Under the pieces are notes generated by a model. The model worked only from the letters and a program-made list of their open reading frames with translations, was not told the DNA's origin and made no database searches. Of a stretch of DNA of 64,000 nucleotides, positions 44,325 to 56,285 are shown piece after piece; position 1 is the stretch's first letter; the number at the start of each line of letters is the position of its first letter. Made by a program: the position numbers and the translations under genes. Source of the stretch: Humulus lupulus (taxonomy: Eukaryota > Streptophyta > Magnoliopsida > Rosales > Cannabaceae); NCBI RefSeq assembly GCF_963169125.1, contig NC_084794.1, positions 111,018,358-111,082,357 on the forward strand. The letters are read 5' to 3'.

Positions 44325-46317
44325 TGTAGTGTTCCAAAATATTTACTTAGCTAGCTAGATAGTAGCATTAGTTTGTAGTATGTTAGATTTCGTGGATTTT
44401 GGTTCAAGCCAGGACTTAGTTGGAAACTCATAGCAACAGTTATGGATTTTATAAGTGTAACCTATAGTTTAAGAATATTAATTATAACATAAGGTTTGAT
44501 TAATATTTCTGGTCCTAGATATATTATTTATTATAACCTAAGGGTTTGATAGAACCATTAAGAGCATGGCACTTGTCATAATTATGACTATTATGGAAAT
44601 TAAGTATTTTGATGAATAGTTTTAATAAAATAAAGATCTAGAACCTCTAGAACCTTCCAACAAATGTTAGGATCGTATTATGACTTAGTCAAAGTTGTTT
44701 TATCAATTCAAAATATGCTGAAAAAGTGCAAATACATGTTTGATATATCAACGTATGCTGATATATCGCTACTATAGGGGTCTATATATCGCCTACGGAA
44801 GATACGAAAAACACGTCGACTTTGCACGAACGTACAAACGGGGCTCGGGATTAGGGTGGAGCCGAAATATCGCCCAGGGTAGGCGATATATCACCCCTGT
44901 TGATGTATTTTTGAATGTTAATGATTTTTTAATTTAAAAATACCTTAACCACTTGGACCTGCCTTTGACCGATTTTGACCGAGTTCTAGGCATCTGCTGA
45001 ACGAAAATTCAAATTTTTTCATTTTATAATCATTTATTTATTCAAATTAAAACAGATTAGTTTAACTCCTTAAACTCTATAAATAGGACCTAGTACTCAG
45101 CCATTTTCTTCATTCTTCAAGCAGTCTTCAGAGCCTCCAAGTTGCTAGTGTTAGTATAGAGAGATACATTTGGGTTTTGGGTTAAAAGGTTTATCATTCT
45201 ATACTTTTCTAAACACTTGGGAAGTGAGATATAGTGAGATTTTGGTATCGAGGTTTAGATCAATCCATAAGATCATTCAAGCTATTCTTATTCCCTAAGT
45301 TCAGTTCTTTATGGTTCTTTAGTTTTCTTTTATTCAGATCCTAATTCTTGTTTATGATTCTTGATTAGGTATTTAAGTTTCTTGAAACTTAAGGTTCTTC
45401 TTGGTAAGTTTCTTCTTGATGGTTTAGTTTTCTTTCCATCTTTATTCTTTAGAGATACTCACCATTTTTACTGTTGGTTTATAGGAGTGTTCTAATCCCG
45501 TTCTTGTTCCCAAATATCTTGGCTTTTGGTAAGGAAAATAACATAGATTTTATGGGCTTATATGTTTATGTTATTATATGTTTTATGTTATGATATGTAT
45601 ATATATGTATAAATATGTCTTGTAGTCATTTGGGGCTTATAGTTGCTTAGATAGCAAACCCCAAGATTATTTATCATTTTCATGGTTTAGAGTTATGATT
45701 TACCCTACCTCGACTAGTAGAGGACCTAGATGGGTTATCATATACTACCATGTGATCTAACCTTCCTCGATTAGCAGACAGAGGACCTAGATGGTTTATC
45801 ACATGCCATGTTAATGAACTAATGGACATTAATATTGTAGTCCTATATGATATATGTTTTTATAGTCATATGTTTTATAGTATATGTTTATGATTTAAGA
45901 TGTATGTTTTTAGTAGATTTTCCTTGCTAGGCATTAGGCTCACTCCTTTATTTTTAGCTTGATGCAGGAAAATGAATATGGAAGGCGGAAGGATTCATGG
46001 CAGCTTAACTTGTGTGTTAACGATGAATTGATTCAATGGACTACATGTTGATCGAGGATGATGTTAATTTTTAGTCTTTTAAATTTTGTTTAAGATGAAA
46101 TTCCGCAATTAGTATTTAAAATTATGTTTTATGTTTGATAAACAATGGGATCCCATACTATATCACATTTTATTTTATACTTTTACCTTATTTTGTATTG
46201 GTACAATATTTTTGGGTTTTCAACAAAGATATGTTATTTCTTATGTTTGTATCAAAATAGTAGCTATGTCTAGCAGTTTTAATGGTCCAGGGTCTTAGAA
46301 ATAGTTGGGTCATTACA
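44325..46317 (+). repeat. 3' LTR of Tekay-like element B
   Basis: 1993 bp from TGTAGTGTTCC to GGGTCATTACA, followed by CATTA. The palindrome array is at 44741-44893, the TATA box TATAAATA at 45078-45085 and the doubled GACCTAGATGG block at about 45706-45800. Confidence 0.9.
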
Positions 46318-46972
46318 CATTATTTTCAACTAATGACTTAACTCAAGAGTGTGCCTTAGGGTCAGTCAAACTTGAAATACATCACTAATTATATTCTCAT
46401 AAGAGAAGTCATTCTTGAGATAAAATAAATATATTCAGAAGCCTTTTCTTAGGGAGGCCACAAACGGAGGCAACACGAGGCCCTTCCTATGTCTCTCGTT
46501 GTTCAACCAATAATAGAGACCATGTGACCTATTAACATAACTCCCTCAACTATTCACTATTTTGAAAAGGTGTGTTTTTAACAAAATCAGCATTTTTTTA
46601 ATTTAGTTGTAAAAATAAATTTAATTATTTTTTCTCAATGATATTCTAATAATTACTATTCCAATTAAGCAAAACATAAAAATTGTGCCCTTAATTCTAA
46701 TTTCAATTTTACTTTAACTAAGAGAATATCATTTTATTATTTTAATAAAACATTTTTCATTAAAACAACAAATTAAACAACTTTAATTTTTATTTTCCAT
46801 CTTAACTAATTAAGACTAGATTTGTTATTATATGAATTATCTTATATAAACATATAACAAAATATGGGACGTTCCTAATAGCATGTTTCTACACGAATGT
46901 AATGCATGCTAATTGCATACTGTGTGGGTATATGAATGGCATTTCATAATGCATGGCAAAATATTAAACATT
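46318..46972 (-). other. Copia 5' leader, middle part
   Basis: AT-rich sequence between element B and the next solo LTR, continuing 27504-27830. No gene seen. Confidence 0.5.
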
Positions 46973-48828
46973 TGTAGAGTCTCAGTATTTTACTTAGTTA
47001 GATAGTAGTAGCTTGTGGTGTAGTATTTTAGTTTTCGTGGTTATTGGTTCAAGCCGGGGATTATTTGGAAACTCATAGAGATAGTTATGGATTTTGCAAG
47101 TTTAGCCTAAAGTTTAGAAATATTAATTTTATCATAAGTTTAATTATTGAAGTTGGTCCTAGAAATATTATTTATTATAACCTAAGGTTTAGATAGAATA
47201 ATTAAGGATGTGATATTTTTCACATGTATGTTTATTAAGGATTTTAGATGAATAAATTAATCAAAGATAAACCTAGGAAGTCTAGAACCTTCCCTCAGAT
47301 GTTAGGATCTCATATTACTCAGTCAAAATGGTTTAAACAACTTCAAGTGTGTTGAAAGTGTGCAAAAACGTGGTTTAATATATCAGTGTAAGCCGATATA
47401 TCGCAGCTATAGGGGCTGATATATCGCCTATGCTGATACGGAAAACACGTCGACTTCGCATGATCGAAACCACGGAGCCTCGGAAATATGGGGCAGGCGA
47501 TATATCGCCTATAGGGGCGATATATCGGCTTCACTTGCATATTTTGAAACTCCGTGGAATCCGAGCTAGAAACAGCCCTCAACAACTTGGACTTGCTCTT
47601 GAATAATTTTGACCAAGTTTTGGGCATCTGTTGAGCAGAAAATTCCATTTTTATTCATTTTAAAGGGATTTAGTTTCACTCCTTGAACACTATGAATAGG
47701 ACCCTTCACTCAGCCATTTGCATCATCTTCGAATACTTCTCATAGCCTCCAAGCTGCTAATTTGGTTCTAGAGAGAAACACTAGGGTTTTGAGGTTAAAA
47801 GCTTTCAAATCTAAGCTTTTCTAAACACTTGGGAAGTAAGCTAGAGTGTGATTTCAGTATTGAGGTATAGATAGAAGCTCTAAGCTACCTAAGGTACTCT
47901 TAATCCTCAGGTTTAGTTCATTGCTATTCCTCTTATTCTTTTGTTTTACTTCAAATCCTAACTTGTTATAATGGCTTTTGGTAAGGTGTTTAATTTATTT
48001 GAAAGTTAAGGTTTTCGGTAAGTTCCTATCTTGATGGTTTAGATCTTCTTTTCATCGTCTTTTCTTTAGGAAACTAATGGTTTTACTGTTTGGTTTTAGG
48101 AGTTTCCAATCCCGCACTTGTCTTCAATACCCCGGTTCTTGGTAAGGAAAATAAGTTAGATTTTATGTGTTATGTGCTTTGTGTATGTATGTATGTATGT
48201 ATGTACGTTGTTGTTTTTATGTTTTTTTTAGTCACTTGGGAAATATGGTTGCTTAGATTGCAAATAAGCAAATCCTGAGACTTTTATCATTATTGTAGAC
48301 TATAGTTGTGTCTAAACCTACCTCTAAATAGTAGCAAGAGGACTATAACGATTTCTATCACATACTACGGTAATGAGTTAATTGCCATTAATATTGTAGT
48401 CCATTTTTATTTTTTATGTTTTTATGTTCTATGTTTTATGTTATGCTTTAGTAGTTTTTCCTTACTGGACACTACGCTTATTTCTTTTTATTTAGATGGT
48501 GCAGATTAATGAACATGGAAGGCGAGACGAATCCTAGGTGGCTTTGGCATGTGTATTGGGAGAGGACTAAAGGAATGGACTGATGGAATTGATGGAGGAT
48601 GACGTTGACATTTGAGTCTTTTTATTATGTAGTTATGATTTTCCGCATTTAGTATTTGAACAAAATAAATGTTTGTTTTTCTTCATGATTTTATGTATAA
48701 ACAATGTGATCATGTATTTTGGATTTTTTATAATAAACTTTTATTATTTTATGTATGTATCTAAATATAGTAGTTTTTGTTTAGTAGTTTTAAAGTTCCG
48801 AGGTCTTAAAGTTAGTTAGGTCTTTACA
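46973..48828 (+). mobile_element. Solo LTR, element-B family
   Basis: 1856 bp from TGTAGAGTCTC to AGGTCTTTACA. Flanks ACATT (46968-46972) and ATATT (48829-48833) differ by one C/T change. Contains the palindrome array (47377-47528) and a decayed TATA box (TATGAATA near 47690), and a (TGTA)n run at about 48183-48205. More diverged than other copies. Confidence 0.85.
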
Positions 48829-49951
48829 ATATTTTAATCACATTCAAACATTTATAATAAGTAAATAAAAGTGGGTTGGTAACCTTTGGGTATTTCTAGA
48901 AAAATTACAACACTTGCAAAAAATACATGATGTGTTACCTAGACTATTTAAGGCGTGATGAAGAGCACTTTGATTTTGAACCTTGAGATGTAGTCTTGTT
49001 GAGCTAGTGCCACCCTTTTTTCCATATCCATTTTGAATTATACAAATTTTTAATTATTTTAAATAAACTTTTAAAATAATTAAAATTTGGGTTTTAATAC
49101 CCAAATAGTTTCTAAGGCTCAATTTGAATTTGGGTAATTTAATTCAAAAATAAAATTAAACAATATAATTTTAAAAAGTTAAAATTCAAGATAATTTTTA
49201 TTTTCGATATTTTAATTATGGAAGACAACAATTAAAACAATTTTAATTATGGAAAATAATCAATATTATTTCAATTAAACAAATTTCCAAATTAAAACCA
49301 TTTTAATTCGATTTCAGATTTTTAATTAAATGAATAATTAAAACAATTATGGTAACAACACATTAGGATTTGTAAAACACAAACCCTAGGTTTGTACCAT
49401 TTAGGTGCGGTGGCAGGGAGGTCCGGCAGTGGAAGCTGGCAGGGGTGCACGCTGGGCAGGCAGGGCGCGGCAGGGGCACACGGGACTAGGTAGGCTTACG
49501 TGGCAGGGGCACGGACCTAGGCAGGCAGGCGCGACAGGGGCGCTCTGGACTGGGCAGGCAGCCACGGCAGGGGGAGTGGGCCTGGGTAGGGCTGGGAGGT
49601 GCTGGGGCGTGGGCTTGGGTAGGGACACGCACACGGTCGCAGGTGGCGCAGGCAAGTGCGACTTGGGCTCGGGCTCGGGGTTCGGGCCATTTTGGAATTT
49701 CAGCCATAATTTTTTAAAAGAAAAAAATACAAAACTCCTATGCCCCCAAAATTGGCTTACATATTTCATCTAGAGATTTTAAGAACAATTCATAGACCCA
49801 AAAGCACCACTATAAACAACCCTTAAGAATTTATCATTATGAAAATAAGCATCCATCCATTCAAACATATATCACATATAATATAAAAATGCACATAGTC
49901 CTACACAACAATTAATAATATGTATAGTTAATGACATGCTCTAGAACCAAT
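48829..49951 (-). other. Copia 5' leader with a GC-rich island; PBS next to the LTR
   Basis: AT-rich leader interrupted at 49404-49690 by a sharply GC-rich block built of GGCAGGGGC and GGGCAGGCAG-like units. ORFs on both strands there (49405-49773 plus, 49401-49769 minus) are compositional. Next to the LTR the minus strand reads TTGGTTCTAGAGCATG, a degraded TGGTATCAGAGC-type primer site. Confidence 0.5.
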
Positions 49952-52939
49952 TATTGGAAAAACAATCAGAGTGTGCAGGAGAATTGGCGTGGTGAGCCCA
50001 GTTTACATAACACAAAAAAAATTCCATCTATCATATAAACAATTTATATGATCAAGAAAAACATCCAGACAGAAACATTAATATACAATATTATTAATCA
50101 TACAACATATATATAAAAATACAATATCTTTATATATATCATATAAACATATACATAAATATTCAAGAACATGAGTATTTACCTCTTGAAGCCTATCAAG
50201 TGTCCTTGAGTCTTTTCGTATATGTATCGATCTTCCTACCCAACGCTTTAAGTACTCAAACCACGATCTTTTGGAGTATTCTCTACACCTCAAGATGTGT
50301 GTGGACACATAAAGAACATGAGTTTATAATTTAAAAATCACAAGTATTTCTCAACACATGAGAATTTGGATTATGGCTTGAGAAGGGTTAGAATAAAAGA
50401 AGAATATGATGACAATTTCTTGTGTGACAAATTCTGAAACTATTTCTGAATTCCTACTGATTTCTATTTTTTTCTTCTTTTCTACTTGTTATTCTATAAC
50501 ATATATATATATATACATATAGACTATTGTATTATCTTATTATTCCTAATAATAATAGTAATATAATAATAATACCATAATGATGATAGGAATTGATTTG
50601 GGTAAATATCTAACTTACAAAAATTGAAAATATCAATTTTCAAATTATTAATTAATTAAATAAATAAAAACTACACATATACAATATCTGTACATGGTTA
50701 CACACATGACACAGACCCTGGATTGTGTCATGCATGAACACCAGTGTATTCCCTTTTCAAGGATATTTCATTTTTCTTTTATTTATTTATTTAACTAAAA
50801 TCAATCATTCCACAAAAAGATGAAAACCATATTTCAAAATTTAAATTCAAAATTCAAAATTCAAATTGATGATCATCATTATCATCATCTTTTAAAATTC
50901 AATAATCAAGAACTATTTTTTACTTACCAATTTTATTTATTTATATATATATATGAATTTTGAAATTATATATTTAAATTAATAAACATATTTCAAAAAA
51001 TTGAATAATTAATTCCAAATTAATTATTCAATCTCAATTATCATATAATTGTATAATTGACCCGAAGAATAAAATTCTTCTCCAATTTCTAAATTACAAT
51101 TTTACCCTTGTATCAACTCTTACATTGATATGTTGTTGATATAGCCACATGTACGTCCTGAAATTCAGCACGAGTCTTTTAGACAGCTCGGATACAGTTG
51201 TCTAGCCAAGAACTATAATAGATGATCCACAAGTTCACCTTTCCTCTATAAAGACAGTGTGATTCCCCAGGTAAATAGCACGAGCTGATGAGTACAAAGC
51301 AATAAACACGAGCTAGGAACTCTTATGAAGCATGGCATCCGAGACACGAGCTGATGCTACGCTCACCTCGGGGTACGCTAATGATCTGCCATGTCCATGG
51401 ATCTTTATAAACCTGGATACGTTATGTAAACATGCGTGATTAGACATCACATGTCCATTTATCCCTGAATTCCCGGACACATAATATAATCGTACATGAT
51501 CAGACATCACATGTCCGATTATGCCAGATGATCCATGATCAGTTTTACCTAATGATTAGACCATACCTTAATATAAAGTGTAATATTCATTATTAGTGCG
51601 AGACAGGTCACATAAGGAATTGGTATTCACGTGATGACCCTAACGCCTACCCAGGGATTGTTTTTCTATAAATACCAAGACCTTGGATAGGGGGAGGGGG
51701 TTGGGCTTTTCCTGTAATGTAAATACTCTGTCAAAATATAGAGAGATATATAGTAATAATATAGACTCGTGGACTAGGGGATTTTAACCTCTGAACCACG
51801 TAAAAAGAAACGAGTGTTCTTGATATTTCGTTTCTAGCAATTTTAAGTATCATTTTCTTATTACGGTGTACCATTAAGCATTGATTTATCCCAGCTATTT
51901 ACGTAATTCACTGTTGGCGAAAAACTGCGTCAACACCACCCTGGGGAACTATGGACCTATAAAACCATGCTCCAATAAATATTAAATTATTAATCAAAAC
52001 TCTTTGATTTAATAATCATATTTATTAATCTCATGATTACTCCACTATAAATATGAGAGTGAACTCTTGATAATTATACACATATATTTACAGAGTACTT
52101 TATTAAAGAATAAAGTGTCCATTGATAAAATCATTACATACAACATTAATGCTCTATTAATGGTTCATAATTAAAAGGGAATAAAATTAATGTTTTACCC
52201 TTTTAGCTATATCTTGTTCCAAGAGTACCATTGACTTTACTAGTGAAGGTTGTGTCACAACAAGTTTGCGATGTGAGCGCTCATAACCTTTTCAGTTCCA
52301 AAAGTCAACCCAATAGGGAACCTTTATTCAATCTATAAGAAGGTATAGATCCCATATCTGTTAAACTATGTCCCCGGCCATATATATCATTGAGTCCCCA
52401 AAATAATTGTTCTTAGCTTGATCATTCTAACAAACCTTAACGCATAAATCAAAGGATCATATGACATATATAGGAGTTCATAGCAACCTCAGGATTAAGA
52501 TCATCGTGTATATGATCATCGTTTGATGTGGTTGATTAATACTATGAAACTGTGTTTAAACACAAATCACATGCGGTCTAGTTCTATATATAACTATATA
52601 TAAAGTACATTCACTAAAGTGTCATACTACACTACCGACCCGGATCTAGGTCACTTGTATTCATAATACTAGCGAACCGTACTAGCAGTAATTAATCTAA
52701 AGATTCCATAACTTTATTTTACTGCGAACTGTTTTAAGTTTATTATCTTAATCTCGATCCTCTCATACTAATATGAGATTATGACCACATAGATAAACTT
52801 TAGAATTTTATGATATTTACTTAATATTATTAACATAATATCGAACCTAGTCTATATATATATAATATTTCAATTCAATTATTTATTTCATTTAAAACAT
52901 TTGTCAACTACAATTGCTTTAAGGGCATTATTCCCAACA
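49952..52939 (-). repeat. Copia LTR (5' LTR in element orientation), interrupted
   Basis: From TATTGG (TGTTGG in the other LTR) to CCCAACA, followed by CTACT. Without the nested solo LTR it is about 2.2 kb, and it aligns with 3608-6266 apart from the 466-bp indel. Confidence 0.85.
51150..51935 (+). mobile_element. Solo LTR of a further LTR retrotransposon
   Basis: 786 bp from TGTACGTCC to GCGTCAACA, inserted in the copia LTR. Flanks CCACA (51145-51149) and CCACC (51936-51940) differ at one base, and the uninterrupted site is visible in the other copia LTR near 5265. TATA box TATAAATA at 51667-51674; downstream AACCTCTGAACCACGTAAAA resembles R/U5 of gypsy elements. Family not identified. Confidence 0.8.
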
Positions 52940-52944
52940 CTACT

Positions 52945-53564
52945 ATCATCTTAGGATTGCTATTCACCTAATAGTTTAGGATTCTAAGTAGAGTGATAAA
53001 TTACAATTAGGGTATTGTGACGAGTATTTTAATTATGATGAAGAATAGAACCTAGGTTTAATGAATTGCATGCTTAATGAATTTGTTGCCTAGATTAACT
53101 TGTTTCCATTGAATGTAATATTTTTCCTGGGTTAAATAGATCGCATGCTTAATGGATTTATTGCTTGGTAAAAAGCATTTATTAAGAGCGCTAAACTTTA
53201 ATTAATTATATTAGGGAAACTAGGATAATTAACTGCTTAGGTGTTATATGCAGGGTTAATAGTTTAATTGGGAATAAGGAATATTATTCGTCATTGTTGA
53301 TAGATTGATTGTCGAAGGTGCAGAATAATTCTTAACTGTTTCTTTAAATTTGTATTATCCATTGCTCTTTGTTTATTACTTTATTTTATGTTATTAAATC
53401 TTGAAACAAAATCCCCTATTTAATTCTTGTTTTTATTTTGAATGATAAATTGAATAATAGTCCTCATGGGTTCGACCCTCACTACCAATTTACTAATAAT
53501 TTAGTGAGTAATAAGAAATATATATATATATATTTAAATTTGATATGACATACAACACGCATCA
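52945..53564 (+). repeat. Athila-like 3' LTR, right part
   Basis: Continues the LTR interrupted at 3607. Ends TACAACACGCATCA at 53564. No coding sequence. Confidence 0.7.
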
Positions 53565-53956
53565 CTTACCAATCCATATATATGTACTGATTCAGACTCA
53601 GAGCGTAGTCTTCCAAGTTTATCCTCAAACACACAAGGACGTGTGTGGGCACGTGTGATGTAGAAAAGTTTGATTTAGGCTCTCTAGAATTTATCAACAC
53701 ATGAGATCTAGAGAGTTTGAAGAAGAGAGAAGGCTTAGAGAGTTTTTTACAAAATTTTAGGCTTAGAAATTTCTTAATCAAAATTTTTCGAATAAAAAAC
53801 TAGAGATAATAAAATATTTATATCTCTCCTTCAAAATATGATTTGTTAGGATATTTTTTTAATAAAAATTAAATAATTTATCAATTAAAAAAATTAACCA
53901 TGTTTTACCAGATTGAATTTAAACAAGTCAAATTCAAATCCCATGCACATGGTAAC
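53565..53956 (-). repeat. Copia LTR relic
   Basis: Resembles part of the copia LTRs (compare 4300-4500: stretches like GTGTGTGGGCAC and CAACACATGAGA) but is much diverged. It is the DNA into which the Athila element inserted on this side. Confidence 0.45.
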
Positions 53957-54772
53957 TGTAACACCCTAATTTAACTAGGACATATTCTTTGAATACACAC
54001 TTTAAATGCAAAGGAAAGTAGTCTTTGTAAATGCTCCAAAGCCGAGTTTCATAAAAGATAAAGCCAAAATATGCAATTAAATAAAAAATGTCCCAACATA
54101 AAATAATGTATTTCATAAAACTAATAATAAATCATGGTGTTCTTAGGATTGTAGTCGTCTATGCGGTCCCCTCACAGAGCACACACACCCTTCTTGGAAC
54201 AATCCCCGCTCACCATGCCATTACATAATCAATTCTTGCATGTGGAGAGGAAAAAAAGGGTGAGCTAAAGTCTAGTAAGGAGAATCAAACCAAACATCAA
54301 CATAAAGCAAACCTCATATAGCAAAACCATAATCTCACATCATAACAAGATATAGCATCACTATCATAATCATCAAACATAAAACATATGTGCGCACTAC
54401 ACATGTAAATGAGAGAGTTAACTACGGGGAAGCACTCATGGTCCTCTCTACAACCTCCATGGTCAACTTTGTGGCTACCTTTGTTCTTCTTTGGCCTTCC
54501 CAAGTACATGCCCTGGAACATATAGCAAAGATGGTGGGTTAGGAGGCTAAGATGCTATTTGATCTACATGTGTCCTACATCTAGAAAAGGTATTTGTAAG
54601 TTTCTATTTTATTCAGATTCATGCGCATGAGAAAGATCGCATTCTAGTTATGGTTCCTAGAGTGATTATTTCTTATGATTTAATAATTATTATTATTGCA
54701 TTGAAATATTATCCCATACTTCCCCTGCACTATCAATCACGTGATAAAAAACCAACATGTTGTACTCACCCG
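53957..54772 (-). repeat. LTR fragment, minus orientation, unidentified gypsy family
   Basis: Starts TGTAACACCCTAATTTAACT, like the TGTAACGCCC ends of the Tekay LTRs in this orientation, with a GGTGAGCTAAAGTCTAGTAA stretch where those have the signal region. It is interrupted by an Athila-like solo LTR and seems to continue at 56250 for a few tens of bases. Its other end is missing. Confidence 0.4.
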
Positions 54773-56249
54773 TGTTGCAAAAATTCCAATGTGCAAGTAT
54801 ACACAATCGTAGACAAGTAATAATAGAGATAAGTAGAGTATCGTCCCACAGAGATTGTTATTAACTACCAATAATTAACTTCCTAATTCTATTTGGCTAA
54901 TAAAACTTAGATTCAAGAATATCAAGAACAAAAACAAGAATTGACAAAACTAACAATTAACAAATGACATAAACAAATAAAAGCAAAATTATTTCAATGG
55001 ATGAAAACCTAGGATATTTAATTTCATCATCTATCCACTTTATTATTTCATCAATACAATTTCCACTATTCTTTCTCTTATCGTGATAGTATATTTACTA
55101 AAGCAATCTATATTCTTATTAAGATATATAAATCTCTCAACCTATATGCGAATTTTCTACACCTTTGTGATAAATTCCAAACATAAGGCAAGCATTAAGA
55201 ATAGAAATCCTAAAAGCTACACAAATCATATAGGTACTCTCGTCCTATATCAAAATCTATGTTTATTCAACTATAGGTACTCTCACATCTCAGATTTTTA
55301 ATTAAATTCATCAATAATGCAAATAATGACGTCAAATTATTCACACTCATTAAGCACAAAAGTGAATAGATTACAATGAAGAAAAAGAAATCATAGAGAT
55401 TGCATTAACTAATAATAAAGCATCAAGAGACTACATTAAAACCCTAGAAAATAACATCCATTGATTCAGAAAAAAGAACATAAGAAAAAGAAATTAAAGA
55501 AGAAGAAAAGAAAAACTCTTGAAGAAATTTCCAATCTTGATCTCCAAGTTCCTCTTGACGTCTAGCAGCCAAAAAGTCATTTAAATCGCTCAGAATTAAG
55601 CTTTTATAGTAACCCTAGCAATTCTATGTGAAAAGACCTTCTTGCCCCCATAAAAATGCCCTTTTCTTGCTTCTTACGAAAATCGTACGGATCGTAGCGT
55701 AGGAGTGCAAATTTATAGCGTAAGGGCGCTATTTTACACTTCCTGGAATTGTGCTCTCTAACTTCGATAGCGCAGGGGCACTATATATTAGCGCTAGGGC
55801 GCTAATTGTACAGAAGAAAACTGAAACTTGTTTCAAACAGCCTACATCATTAGATCATCATATTTTAATCATAACTCCCTCGATATAACTCTGAATCAAA
55901 TGATTCAAAAATCCATGGAAAGCTAAGAGAAATATCTACAACTTTTATTTCTAGAAGTGTTTCCAGAAAGTGAAGAAATCATGGTCAAAATACAACTTAA
56001 ACTACGCGTGTTGAGCATCTTCAATGTAGTATTTTCCACACATAATGTCTTCAAACTTCACAATCAACACTAAATCCATCTTATTCATCATATTTAACAT
56101 GTTTCTTCTCATTTCACTCCATATTATGTATTTGACCATTAAAACCTGAAACAATAAGAAAACAAGCGTAAATCTGCACAAAACAATCCTAAATAACTAA
56201 AAACATAACATAAAACAATCTCTAAAACAAACCTACAAAGAACCTAACA
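54773..56249 (-). mobile_element. Solo LTR, Athila-like, minus orientation
   Basis: 1477 bp between TGTTGCAAAAATTCC and GAACCTAACA, with flanks ACCCG (54768-54772) and ACCAG (56250-56254), one mismatch. On the minus strand it has an AT-rich U3, a TATAAAAGC box near 55605 and a U5 ending in TTGCACATTGGAATTTTTGC. Length and style fit Athila LTRs. No TE protein inside. Confidence 0.7.
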
Positions 56250-56285
56250 ACCAGTTCGGTAAATACCATGAACCTAGTTCCTAGT

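Larger units (their letters stand above)
27831..46317 (+). mobile_element. Tekay-like Ty3/gypsy element B, with a second element nested in integrase
   Basis: LTRs at 27831-29762 and 44325-46317, flanked by CATTA at 27826-27830 and 46318-46322. Order: 5' LTR, PBS, intron-like segment, extra ORF, gag, protease, RT, RNase H, integrase start. The integrase is cut at about 34587, and from there to 44322 is a minus-strand Tekay element. Only two bases (44323-44324) remain between that element and the 3' LTR, so the rest of integrase and the polypurine tract were deleted. Own length about 8.7 kb. The pol wording (HQRPAGLLQPL) fits the Tekay/Del chromovirus group. Confidence 0.85.

Noticed and set aside
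49401..49773. ORFs of 122 codons on both strands in the GC-rich island
   Set aside because: Low-complexity Pro/Ala/Gly products of base composition; mirror ORFs on both strands.
53944..53960. CACATGGTAAC shared between 53946 and 58779 as a target duplication of one large insertion
   Set aside because: 11 bp is too long for a gypsy duplication and it lies inside the LTR at 58779, not at its edge; most likely chance.
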